A program made the position numbers and the translations under genes. Shown one piece after another: positions 7,085 through 15,953 of a DNA stretch of 20,577 bases. Source of the stretch: Candidatus Dadabacteria bacterium UBA1144 (lineage in GTDB: Bacteria; Desulfobacterota_D; UBA1144). The DNA lies in NCBI GenBank assembly GCA_905181755.1, contig CAJIYY010000029.1, positions 1 to 20,577 on the forward strand, written 5' to 3'. A model generated the notes under the pieces. That model searched no databases. It saw only the letters and a list, made by a program, of their open reading frames with translations, and had not been told where the DNA came from. Positions within the stretch are counted from its first letter, which is position 1; every line of letters begins with the position of its first letter.

Positions 7085-9723
7085 TTCCTTTGCTTTTTCC
7101 TCTGTACTCTCTTCTTCTTCTCTAAAATCCTTCTCTTATTCTTTTCTTTTTCCATCTTTGTCCTGGCAATTGCCCTAATCCTACCTTTATTATCTTCTTC
7201 TTTCTCTTTAAAATCTACATTTTCTTTATCTTCTATAATCTCTGTATCGCTAACATATTGAACCTTATCCTGATTGTTTTTTTGATTCTCTAACTCAACT
7301 ATTTGTTCAGGCGTTGCTGGTTGAACCGCCAAGAAACTCCTTAGTGCGTCATAATTAAAGCTTTCTATCATCTCCTCAAACATATCAAAGCCTTCTTTCT
7401 TGTATTCATTTAAAGGATTTTTTTGTCCATAAGCTCTTAAGCCAACACTATCTCTCAGGTAGTCCATCGCTAGCAAGTGCTCTTTCCAGCTCATATCTAA
7501 AGTGGTAAGTAAAATATACTTTGAAACAGGGGCGTATAGTTCTCCAAGTGACGTGATTTTTTCATTAATTTTAGACTCTACAAGAGGATTAAGCTCTTCT
7601 AAGCTAGCAAATTCAGAATCAAAATCAAAACCCAGGGTAGTAACTATTGAGCGGCAGTCATCCTCTGTTAAAGTCTTAGAGTCGGAATAAGACCCCTCAA
7701 TATCTAAAAAAACCTGCTCTGATATAAGTGACAATGTCTCCGTAATTTGTTCATCCCTTAAGAGCTTGTTCCTTATCCCATAAATCACTTCTCTTTGTTT
7801 ATTCTGGACGTCATCGTATTCTAGTAAGTATTTTCTTATATCAAAATTTCTCCCCTCAACTTTTTTTTGTGCGTTCTCGAGTGAATTTGTAATCATTTTA
7901 TGCTCTATAGGCTCGCCTTCTTTCCAGCCAAACTTTGTCATCATTGAAGAAATCCTTTCAGATCCAAAAAGCCTCATTAAATCATCCTCCATCGAAACAA
8001 AGAATTGGCTTCTGCCTGGATCACCTTGTCTTCCAGACCTTCCTCTAAGTTGATTATCTATCCTTCTTGATTCGTGTCTTTCAGTGCCTAGAACGACTAA
8101 GCCCCCAAGGTTCAGAATCTCCCTCTTCTCTCTTTCTATTATATCAATTGAGGTCTTCCCCTGATTATTTTCCTCTGAAATATAATCAGGATTCCCTCCT
8201 AATTTAATATCCGTTCCTCTGCCGGCCATATTGGTCGCAATTGTTACAGCTTTCAATCTTCCTGCTTCAGCAATGATATCAGACTCATATTCATGATTTT
8301 TAGCGTTTAACACCTTGTGCTCAACACCTCTTTTCTTTAATGCTCTACTTAATTCCTCAGATTTTTCAACAGATATAGTTCCTACTAAAACTGGGTTCAT
8401 CTTGTTGTTAAAATCTATAATACTTTCAATTACAGCATTAAATTTCTCTTTCTCTGTTCTATAAATTAAATCATTCAAATCTTCTCTTATCATGGGTGCA
8501 TTTGTGGGAATCACTACAACTTTTAAATCATAAATATTATCAAACTCACGGGCTTCTGTATCCGCTGTTCCGGTCATACCTGACAACTTTTTGTACATCC
8601 TGAAGTAGTTCTGAATTGTTATAGATGCAAGTGTTTGATTCTCTTCTTCAACATTCAAATTCTCTTTAGCTTCTACCGCCTGGTGAAGACCTTCGCCCCA
8701 TCTTCTAGTTGGCATTAACCTTCCAGTAAACTCATCTATTATTACAATTTTTTCGTTCTCTACTACATAATCCTTATCTCTCTCATACATATGTAGAGCC
8801 CTTAAGGCCTGATTAATCGAGGAAACAGTTGACAGGTTACTAGGGTCATAAAGATTAGATAAATCTAGATTTTTTTCAATTTTTTCTATCCCAGAATCAA
8901 GAATAAAAACTTGTTTAGTTTTCTCATCTTTAGTAATATCATCTTGACTTAAACTTTTAGCAAGATTATTAATCTGAAGATAATTAATAACTGAACTCTC
9001 TGTAGGACCAGAGATAATCAAAGGTGTCCTTGCTTCGTCAATCAAGATACTATCAACTTCGTCCACTATTGCAAAAAAATGACCAGATTGGACAAGCTCT
9101 TCCATAGAGTACTTCATGTTGTCTCTTAAATAATCAAAGCCAAACTCACTATTTGTTCCGTAAACAATATCAGCTGAATAGGCATCTTTTCTTTTTGTCT
9201 CTACTAAGGAATAGTTTTCTAAGTCATCGCAATGAACAAGGAAGGAAGAGTCATTATTTAATATACCCACCTTCAGACCCAAGGACATATATATTGGAGA
9301 CATCCATAAGGCATCCCTTCTAGCTAAATAATCGTTAACTGTTATTAGATGCACACTGCTATGTAAAGAGTTCAGCACAACAGACATAGAGGCCACAAGA
9401 GTTTTACCTTCCCCTGTCTTCATTTCTGCTATTTTGCCTTCATGTAGGATTATTGCGCCTACGAGTTGAACATCAAAGGGTCTCATCCCTAATTTTCTTT
9501 TAGAAACCTCTCTAGTAATAGCTAAAACTCTATCAATGTAAACATCCAAGTCTTCTGACTTTGATACTTGAGTTTTAATAGTCTCAATTTCATTCTTAAG
9601 TTCTAAATCTGAATTATTTAAAAAACTCTCTTCAAGATTATTTATAGCAATGACTATTTTATTAATTCTAGCTAGTTCTCGTTTGTTGTCGGAACCAAAT
9701 ATTTTTTTGATTATGTTTAACAT
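7081..9723 (-). CDS. secA: Preprotein translocase ATPase SecA
   Basis: Motor ATPase that drives unfolded preproteins through SecYEG. The protein has 880 residues. Visible features: MRPFDVQLVGA (80-90), Walker A in MKTGEGKT (101-108; K107), the preprotein cross-linking region, DEVDSILIDEARTPL (221-235), the second nucleotide-binding domain with NMAGRGTDIKLGGNP and the arginine-finger segment LRGRSGRQGDPGRSQFF, then the helical scaffold with SVGLRAYGQKNPLNEYK. The C-terminus lacks the cysteine-rich zinc-binding SEC-C motif found in many SecA proteins. It ends instead in a long acidic then lysine/arginine-rich tail of about 45 residues. The gene lies 22 bases after smc without an obvious Shine-Dalgarno and is followed by a small membrane-protein gene with a 4-base overlap. 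Confidence 0.98.
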   Translation of the reverse strand: MLNIIKKIFGSDNKRELARINKIVIAINNLEESFLNNSDLELKNEIETIKTQVSKSEDLDVYIDRVLAITREVSKRKLGMRPFDVQLVGAIILHEGKIAEMKTGEGKTLVASMSVVLNSLHSSVHLITVNDYLARRDALWMSPIYMSLGLKVGILNNDSSFLVHCDDLENYSLVETKRKDAYSADIVYGTNSEFGFDYLRDNMKYSMEELVQSGHFFAIVDEVDSILIDEARTPLIISGPTESSVINYLQINNLAKSLSQDDITKDEKTKQVFILDSGIEKIEKNLDLSNLYDPSNLSTVSSINQALRALHMYERDKDYVVENEKIVIIDEFTGRLMPTRRWGEGLHQAVEAKENLNVEEENQTLASITIQNYFRMYKKLSGMTGTADTEAREFDNIYDLKVVVIPTNAPMIREDLNDLIYRTEKEKFNAVIESIIDFNNKMNPVLVGTISVEKSEELSRALKKRGVEHKVLNAKNHEYESDIIAEAGRLKAVTIATNMAGRGTDIKLGGNPDYISEENNQGKTSIDIIEREKREILNLGGLVVLGTERHESRRIDNQLRGRSGRQGDPGRSQFFVSMEDDLMRLFGSERISSMMTKFGWKEGEPIEHKMITNSLENAQKKVEGRNFDIRKYLLEYDDVQNKQREVIYGIRNKLLRDEQITETLSLISEQVFLDIEGSYSDSKTLTEDDCRSIVTTLGFDFDSEFASLEELNPLVESKINEKITSLGELYAPVSKYILLTTLDMSWKEHLLAMDYLRDSVGLRAYGQKNPLNEYKKEGFDMFEEMIESFNYDALRSFLAVQPATPEQIVELENQKNNQDKVQYVSDTEIIEDKENVDFKEKEEDNKGRIRAIARTKMEKEKNKRRILEKKKRVQRKKQRK

Positions 9724-9745
9724 TGCAAATTCAAATCTTAGAAGA

Positions 9746-12700
9746 TCACTCTGACAAGTCTACAGGAATAACTTCACTTAGACCTTCTAACTTTGATGTG
9801 ATTCCGATAAGCTTATTCGAGAACTTCATTGTTTTTTTATTATGAGTTATAATCGCTACTTGAGATTTTTTTGAAATCTCTTTTAACATAAGACCAAATT
9901 TAGTTATATTCTTGTCGTCTAATGGTGCATCGACTTCATCAAGAAGTAAGAAGGGTGCTGGCTTAACAAAGTACGCGGAAAGCAACAAGGCAATACCAGC
10001 CAAAGCTCTTTCTCCTCCAGAATATGATTTTAGAGTTCTATATTTCTTTAAACCAATTTTTAACATTACTTCAATTCCAGTATCTTTAAGTGAGGTTGGA
10101 TTTGTCAGGATCAGTTTTCCCTCTCCCCCACCGAATAATACTTTAATATACTCATCGTACTTACTGCTTATCTTGTTAAATGTCTCCATAAAAGCTGTCT
10201 CGGATTCCTTATCAATCTTAGCCATCGCCTTATTAAGATTATTAAGAGATTCATCTAAATCATTAATCTCAGAATCCGTAAAATCAAATCTATCTTTAAG
10301 CTTTTGGAACTCCTCAGGTGCCAATAAGTTAACCGGGCCAAAACCTTCTATGGAATTTTGCAGTTTCACAAACTTAGACTTAGACAAAGAACCGTCTTTC
10401 TCGAGTTCTTCAATCTGTATGTCTTCATCACTCGAGATAAGCTCTATATCATAGTTATTAAATTCAGGATTAATGCTCTCAATAAGCTGAGCTATCTCCA
10501 ATTCTACTTTTTGAATATTTGAATCAAAATTTAACGACTCACTTCTTCTTTCATCGATTATATCTTCATTGTTTTGCTTCTGAGCAGTCAGATTAAGCAA
10601 AAAATTCTTAGCTTCCGATAACTTATTCTTCGCATTTCCGATTTCGGAAATTGAACAATTCTCTTTTTCATTAAAATCTTCAAAAGTGTCTTTCAATTCT
10701 CCTAGTTCTATAGAGTTGGATTCAATCTTATCTTCTAAATCAACTATCCTGGAAGACTCTCTTTCTATTTTTATGGAAATCAGGTTGATTCTTTCTCCTA
10801 AATTCTTTCTCGAATCACCTTGCTCATTAAGCGAGGCCTGAAGATTCTCAATCTCACTCCTCTTAGATTCCATTACAGCTTTAGAGCTAGATATATATTT
10901 TGCTTTTTCTAAAAGATTGAACTTTTTTTCAAATTCATTCTTTTCCCCTATAATTATATTAATTTCAGAATAAATCTCTTCGAGCTTCTTCCTCTTAGAA
11001 GTAAGGTTTATCTCTAATTCACTAAATTGAGATTTCATGTTTTCGTTTAAAGAGGTTTCAGCAGACAATTTTAGATTAAATTCGTTAAGCCTCTTGGCTA
11101 TAGAATCATATGATTCTGAGTATGAAGCAATTTCAGCATCAAAGGACCCTATTCTATTGTTTATATCAAAAATCTCATCTTCTATATTTTTAATCTCAAT
11201 CCCAACTAGGTCTATATCCTTATCATGTTCCACTTTAAGTTTGTTTAAATCTTTTATTTCATCCTTTATTTGCAAGATATTATCCGGGGCTGATCCAACA
11301 GATATGGAACCATTAGAATCAAAGAATTCGCCGTCTCTAGTCACAAAATTAAAGCCAGGAAATTCATCTCGAGCCTTTATTGCATCAAGGATAGAATCGG
11401 TAACATAGGTATCTCCCAGGATTGAGGCAAGAAAGGGACGATTTTCTTGATTACATTCTATACAATCCATTATTCTTGTTCGATTCACATTAAGACTACC
11501 GCCTGCTACCTTTCTATTGTCTAAAGAAATAAAGGTCCCCCTTCCTGTGCAAGTACTCTTAAATTTTTCAATTGTATCAATTGTATTTTTCTCATTGTTA
11601 ATTAGAATCCACTTTAACTTTTCTCCTAAGGCTGACTCTATAGCTTTTTCATAACCTTCTTTGGATTTAACAAAATCAGAAACAGTCCCGTCAATACTTT
11701 TACCTTTCAACTGGTGAACGAAGTTCCTAATCCCTTCCGGTAGCCAACCATATGTTGACTCAATGTTCTCTAAAACTTTAACCCTAGACTTCGTGGCTTC
11801 GATGTCGGAGTTAATCTTTAAATACTTTCCGTTTATTTCCTTGAGTCTAGCATTACCTTCAAATAAGCTCTCGGTTTCTTCTTTTTTATTTTTTAAGCAA
11901 TTATCCCTTATAGACTCAAGTCTTATTGAATTATCTCTAATTTCTTTCATTTTTATTTTAATATCTGATATAGATTTCTCCAACTTCTTGGACTCAACCT
12001 CATAATTAGACTGTCTTGCTGATAGGTCATTCAGCTCATTTTCAATAATTGAATAGCTAGTTTTCGAAGAAGAGTATCTTTCTACAGCGTCTAGCAACTT
12101 ATCTTTAACCTCATCCTGAGATAATCCCAAACTACTTCCGTTTTCCAAAGAAGAAGAAAAATTTACCTGTTCATTAATATCGATCAATTTTCTTTCTAAA
12201 ACTTCATAGTTTTTATCTACGTTTTCAGTTTGCAAGATAACTCCGTCAACCTCTTCCTTAAAATCACTCTTGGAGCTCTTTGCTCTCTCTAATTCTTCAA
12301 TTAATAAAAGGTTCTCTTTCTGTAAGATATTAACTTGCGAACTTGTACCGATTTTTTCTTCCTTTAGCTTGAAGAGCGAAGAATTAAGCTCATCAAGCAG
12401 ACCTACTACCTCTTCCTGCTGTCGCTGATTTGTGGCGATATTTATCTTTATCTCACTTCTCTCTTTCTCTAATTGCAGGGTGTAGTTATTGAACCTATTC
12501 TTTTCATCTAACGATTTAGATAGTCGTACAGCAAGATCCCTGTACCTATTCTTATAAAACAACTTCTCCAAGCTCTTAAATCTCTCGACTAACTGGGAAT
12601 ATTCATTTGCTTTCTTTGCTTGTTCTTCAAGTGAGTCTCTTTGCTTTCCTATCTCCAACTGAATGTCTCTAGTTCTTTCTAAATTATCTTCAACTAACAG

Positions 12701-13234
12701 TATTTTTCTTTCTGTTTCTGCTCTTTTAGATTTATATATAGACAGACCTGCAGCTTCATCAATTAGATTTTTCTTCTCTTCAGGTTTCGAAGTTATATAA
12801 GTATCAATCTGTCCTTGGGGTATGATAGTAAAGCTTCTTGATCCTGCCCCAGCTGACATTACAACATCTGTTACATCTTTAAGCCTGCACTGGGTTCCAT
12901 TTAAATAATATTCACTTTCTCCAGATCTATAGAGTTTTCTTTTTATCTCAGTTTCAACAAAATCAACATCATCCTCATTTTCAATCAATAAGGATACTTC
13001 AGCAAAATTCTGCCTAGGGAGATTATCATTACCATCTGCAACGACTTGGGACATTGAGTCAAGTCTTAAAAGCCTGGGGTTCTGTTCTCCTAGCACCCAC
13101 CTCATCGCATCAAGCAGATTGGTCTTTCCACATCCATTGGGCCCAACTATGGTGGAAATTTCGGAATCAAAATTTATAATTGATTTTTCATAGAAAGTCT
13201 TAAAACCTTTAATATATAAGGACTTTATTCTCAT
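9746..13234 (-). CDS. smc: Chromosome segregation ATPase SMC
   Basis: Structural maintenance of chromosomes protein, the ATPase that with ScpA and ScpB compacts and separates replicated DNA. At 1162 residues it is a full-length bacterial SMC. Walker A is GPNGCGKTN (31-39) within an FKTF...WVLGEQNPRLLR head. Two long coiled-coil arms flank a hinge at about 505-645. The C-terminal head has the SYSGGERALAG signature (about 1068) and Walker B LLLDEVDAPLDD (about 1100). The head sequence differs from the usual alphaproteobacterial version. scpA and scpB are not in the window. Its own promoter lies in the 70-base gap after ppiD, and secA follows 22 bases downstream. Confidence 0.97.
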   Translation of the reverse strand: MRIKSLYIKGFKTFYEKSIINFDSEISTIVGPNGCGKTNLLDAMRWVLGEQNPRLLRLDSMSQVVADGNDNLPRQNFAEVSLLIENEDDVDFVETEIKRKLYRSGESEYYLNGTQCRLKDVTDVVMSAGAGSRSFTIIPQGQIDTYITSKPEEKKNLIDEAAGLSIYKSKRAETERKILLVEDNLERTRDIQLEIGKQRDSLEEQAKKANEYSQLVERFKSLEKLFYKNRYRDLAVRLSKSLDEKNRFNNYTLQLEKERSEIKINIATNQRQQEEVVGLLDELNSSLFKLKEEKIGTSSQVNILQKENLLLIEELERAKSSKSDFKEEVDGVILQTENVDKNYEVLERKLIDINEQVNFSSSLENGSSLGLSQDEVKDKLLDAVERYSSSKTSYSIIENELNDLSARQSNYEVESKKLEKSISDIKIKMKEIRDNSIRLESIRDNCLKNKKEETESLFEGNARLKEINGKYLKINSDIEATKSRVKVLENIESTYGWLPEGIRNFVHQLKGKSIDGTVSDFVKSKEGYEKAIESALGEKLKWILINNEKNTIDTIEKFKSTCTGRGTFISLDNRKVAGGSLNVNRTRIMDCIECNQENRPFLASILGDTYVTDSILDAIKARDEFPGFNFVTRDGEFFDSNGSISVGSAPDNILQIKDEIKDLNKLKVEHDKDIDLVGIEIKNIEDEIFDINNRIGSFDAEIASYSESYDSIAKRLNEFNLKLSAETSLNENMKSQFSELEINLTSKRKKLEEIYSEINIIIGEKNEFEKKFNLLEKAKYISSSKAVMESKRSEIENLQASLNEQGDSRKNLGERINLISIKIERESSRIVDLEDKIESNSIELGELKDTFEDFNEKENCSISEIGNAKNKLSEAKNFLLNLTAQKQNNEDIIDERRSESLNFDSNIQKVELEIAQLIESINPEFNNYDIELISSDEDIQIEELEKDGSLSKSKFVKLQNSIEGFGPVNLLAPEEFQKLKDRFDFTDSEINDLDESLNNLNKAMAKIDKESETAFMETFNKISSKYDEYIKVLFGGGEGKLILTNPTSLKDTGIEVMLKIGLKKYRTLKSYSGGERALAGIALLLSAYFVKPAPFLLLDEVDAPLDDKNITKFGLMLKEISKKSQVAIITHNKKTMKFSNKLIGITSKLEGLSEVIPVDLSE

Positions 13235-13242
13235 TTTTGCAA

Positions 13243-13271
13243 ATAATAAGATAGATTAGTTATAAAGGCAA
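13243..13271 (-). promoter_or_regulatory. smc promoter, near-leaderless
   Basis: On the minus strand TTGCCT (13271-13266), a 17-base spacer and TATTAT (13248-13243) are followed by 8 bases and the smc ATG. This predicts a leader of only about 1-2 bases. It lies in the 70-base gap between the ppiD stop and smc, so smc-secA can be transcribed separately from ppiD. Confidence 0.5.
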
Positions 13272-13304
13272 TAGTTAATATTCTTAATGTCGACTATGGC
13301 AAAA

Positions 13305-14816
13305 CTAATCAATATACTTTTTATTGTATTTAATGATTGAGTTATCAAAAATTTCAGACAAGAAAATACGATAAATCTTTTCTTTTCTATATAAAGATAG
13401 GTCTTTTACTATTTTATCTTTATCCAACAAAAGGAAATCTTGATCTGCTTTTCTTATTTTTTCAATAAAGATTATAAATCTTTCAGATCCATCATATATT
13501 ATCTGATTAACAAAAACCTCTTCCTTTAATGAATCGAAATCAATTTTGCTACCTAGAACCTTATTAAAATCACCAAAACTTAGATTGTAATTGTACTCAT
13601 AAGTATAATCACTATTATTTTTTATTGATTCAAAGACTAATCGATTATTTGATTTATCAATCTTCAATAAATCGCCAAGTATCCTATTCTCATATTCCAA
13701 GAGATAGTTTTCATTAAGAGCTGCCTTGGCCTGCTGTCTCGTCAGAATCGTTCTATTAAGAACTGAGACCAAATATATAGCATCACCAGAGAAATGGACA
13801 TAAGCTTTGCTCTGATCAAAATTAGACGCTCTTATCTTCTTTAGCAAATCTTCAGGTAGAGACTTTGCCGCCAAATCTAAACTAAAGCTCTTAACTTTTC
13901 CAATCAATCCAGCTTCTTCTACAATTTCATCAAAATTTTTCGTCTCAGCTAAGGTGGAGAAGTATTGATATTTCTTTGGAAAGATATTGAGAGCAATCCT
14001 TTGACGAATCAACTTCCTTGCATCTTCATCAGGAATATCAGAATCATTGGATGAATAATTTAACACAAAGGTATCAATATCTTTTTGGGAAATTTTTACA
14101 TCTTGTGTTAAATACTCGTAATCTAGTTCTGTTACCATATAGGTAAAATTTGATTTATCAGAGCTATTTTTCTTGCTCTCGATAAAAGAAACTATCTCAT
14201 CTTCTGTAAAATCTCTGACTATTTCATTCGAAGTATTAGGCCTAATGATGTAAAAGTTTAATTTTGAAGAATCGTCTCTATATTTAACTTCAACCTCTTT
14301 CTGGGAGACATAAATGAATGAGGTAATATAGAACTTTAGTTTGTCATTAAGAATTTCCTCCTTAAGTATTTCCTCAAAAACTTCTACATTTAGTCCAAAA
14401 ACATTTTTAACCTTTTCTTCATACGAATCAAAACCAATAAAAGAACCACCTCGTTTGAACAATTCCGTATCGCTTATTTTCTCTTTTAGCTCTGCATCAG
14501 AAACGTACAATCCCAAACTAGTCGCCTCAATTGAAGACGATTTTCTTCTTGCAATAGTATCAATTATTTCTTTATCAATAATCTCTAAAGCTTTTTTGTC
14601 TCCAAGGAGCTTTTTTGGTATTTGCAGATACCTTGCTCTTCTGAAATAATTAAATTCTTCTAAAGTTATATCCTGCTTGTTAATACTAGCTATAACCTTA
14701 TCAGACATACCAAAAGAGATTATATCAGAGCCAACACCAAGGCTAAGAACAAGGCCTAAGCCTAACAAGGCTACAATAAACTTAAAGATAAAACTTTTAA
14801 TATAAGAAAAAAACAT
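13305..14816 (-). CDS. ppiD: PpiD-like membrane-anchored periplasmic chaperone (SurA_N-type)
   Basis: About 503 residues: a short basic N-terminus, one transmembrane anchor (FIFKFIVALLGLGLVLSLGVG) and a periplasmic part with the SurA/PpiD N-terminal chaperone fold (INKQDITLEEFNYFRR, then IDTIARRKSSSIEATSLGL and FEEILKEEILNDKL). PpiD of E. coli is a SecYEG-associated chaperone that helps exported proteins as they emerge. I cannot find a recognisable parvulin (rotamase) domain in the C-terminal half, so isomerase activity is doubtful. The frame continues upstream to an ATG at 14867, but those 17 codons overlap the predicted promoter. The ATGs at 14819 and 14816 sit 4 and 7 bases after TATATT and give a normal PpiD N-terminus. 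It heads the smc-secA cluster and is divergent from thiO. Confidence 0.82.
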   Translation of the reverse strand: MFFSYIKSFIFKFIVALLGLGLVLSLGVGSDIISFGMSDKVIASINKQDITLEEFNYFRRARYLQIPKKLLGDKKALEIIDKEIIDTIARRKSSSIEATSLGLYVSDAELKEKISDTELFKRGGSFIGFDSYEEKVKNVFGLNVEVFEEILKEEILNDKLKFYITSFIYVSQKEVEVKYRDDSSKLNFYIIRPNTSNEIVRDFTEDEIVSFIESKKNSSDKSNFTYMVTELDYEYLTQDVKISQKDIDTFVLNYSSNDSDIPDEDARKLIRQRIALNIFPKKYQYFSTLAETKNFDEIVEEAGLIGKVKSFSLDLAAKSLPEDLLKKIRASNFDQSKAYVHFSGDAIYLVSVLNRTILTRQQAKAALNENYLLEYENRILGDLLKIDKSNNRLVFESIKNNSDYTYEYNYNLSFGDFNKVLGSKIDFDSLKEEVFVNQIIYDGSERFIIFIEKIRKADQDFLLLDKDKIVKDLSLYRKEKIYRIFLSEIFDNSIIKYNKKYID

Positions 14817-14823
14817 CATTAAG

Positions 14824-14851
14824 AATATAGCATATAAGAACCGTATTTTAA
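14824..14851 (-). promoter_or_regulatory. ppiD promoter, predicted leaderless
   Basis: On the minus strand TTAAAA (14851-14846), a 16-base spacer and TATATT (14829-14824) are followed by 7 bases and the ATG at 14816. This favours the internal start over the upstream ATG at 14867. Its -35 box overlaps that of the divergent thiO promoter. Confidence 0.45.
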
Positions 14852-14877
14852 CAACATCTTCCCACATTGTGTAAAAT
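14848..14877 (+). promoter_or_regulatory. thiO promoter, predicted leaderless GTG
   Basis: TTAACA (14848-14853), an 18-base spacer and TAAAAT (14872-14877) are followed by 6 bases and the thiO GTG. An in-frame TAA immediately precedes the GTG, so no earlier start is possible, and no Shine-Dalgarno is present. Confidence 0.45.
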
Positions 14878-14883
14878 AACTAA

Positions 14884-15948
14884 GTGAAGAAAAATATCGG
14901 AATCGTAGGGTGCGGGATCATGGGCCTTTTAGTTGCCTATAAGTTCCTCAAGCTAGGCCATAAAGTTACAATCTTTGAAAAAGAAATAGGACCAAGTCTT
15001 AATAACTGCAGTATGACGGCGGCTGGGATGCTTTCTCCTTATTGCGAACTAATACATAGCGATAAAAAAATCTTTGACCTTGGTTGCGACTCTACCTTAA
15101 GATGGAATGAAATTATAAAAGACCTAAAGAAAAAAATATTTTTTAAGACTCGAGGAAGCTTGGTTCTTTCTGATCGAGAACATGAATCTGAAATTAAATC
15201 AATTTGCTCCAGAATTAACAAATACACCAACTCTTCTTTTAGTATCCTCTCTAATAAAAAAATAAAGACCTTAGAGCCAGAAATCGACTCGACAGAGCTA
15301 ATTGGCTTATTCTTTAAAGAAGAAGGACAGATTGATTGCAATCAGATTGTAGATAATTTAATAAAATTTCTGCTAGATAATGATTCTCAAGTTAGATTTG
15401 GGTGTGAGGTAAAGAAAATTCGGGACAACTCAATCTTCTTAGCTGATAAAGAAAAGATCATTTTTGATCATGTAATCGAATGTAGCGGCCTCCTTTCGTT
15501 AAACAATAAAAACAAGCTTCGTGCAGTTAGGGGAGAAATAATAGAAGTTGTTGCCCCAGAAATAAAGATATCAAGGCCTGTAAGGCTTAATCATTTTAGA
15601 TATCCTGTTTATATAGCCCCTAGAGAAAAGGGTGTTTATTTAATTGGATCCACAGAAATTGAGAGTGAGGACTTCTCACCTGTCTCTATCCGTTCAGGTT
15701 TAGAGTTATTAAATTCTTCAATTGCAATTTGCAAAAGCTTTTCTGAGGCAAGGATTATAAAACTGTCGACAAACTGTAGGCCTGCTTATCCAGACAATTT
15801 GCCAAAAATTAAAATAAAAAAAGACTACATATCTGCTAATGGTCTTTTCAGACACGGATATCTACTTTCTCCTGTAATTGCAGATTTAGTAGTTGACTAT
15901 TGCCTTAAAGATAAGAAGGATAAGAATCTAAGTTACATTTATAAGTAA
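14884..15948 (+). CDS. thiO: Glycine oxidase ThiO (FAD)
   Basis: FAD-dependent amine oxidase that converts glycine to the imine (dehydroglycine) used by ThiG for the thiazole ring of thiamine. The protein has 354 residues in the DAO fold. The FAD Rossmann motif GIVGCGIMG begins at residue 6, E32 ends the second strand (VTIFEKE), and TAAGMLSPYCE (45-55) is the ThiO-like flavin-site segment. RGEIIEV, YIAPREKGVYLIGSTE, NCRPAYPDNLPKI and the C-terminal GLFRHGYLLSP complete the family pattern. The start is GTG, fixed by the in-frame TAA just upstream and by the Rossmann strand just downstream. thiS follows after 5 bases. The gene is divergent from ppiD. Confidence 0.93.
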   Translation: MKKNIGIVGCGIMGLLVAYKFLKLGHKVTIFEKEIGPSLNNCSMTAAGMLSPYCELIHSDKKIFDLGCDSTLRWNEIIKDLKKKIFFKTRGSLVLSDREHESEIKSICSRINKYTNSSFSILSNKKIKTLEPEIDSTELIGLFFKEEGQIDCNQIVDNLIKFLLDNDSQVRFGCEVKKIRDNSIFLADKEKIIFDHVIECSGLLSLNNKNKLRAVRGEIIEVVAPEIKISRPVRLNHFRYPVYIAPREKGVYLIGSTEIESEDFSPVSIRSGLELLNSSIAICKSFSEARIIKLSTNCRPAYPDNLPKIKIKKDYISANGLFRHGYLLSPVIADLVVDYCLKDKKDKNLSYIYK

Positions 15949-15953
15949 ATGTT

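Noticed and set aside
9912..10454. 180-codon plus-strand open frame inside smc
   Set aside because: It is antisense to the conserved SMC head. The product is serine-rich low-complexity sequence, as expected from the reverse of an acidic AT-rich gene.
14817..14867. Upstream start of ppiD at 14867
   Set aside because: The extra 17 codons overlap the promoter boxes. A start at 14816 or 14819 gives the usual short cytoplasmic N-terminus before the membrane anchor.
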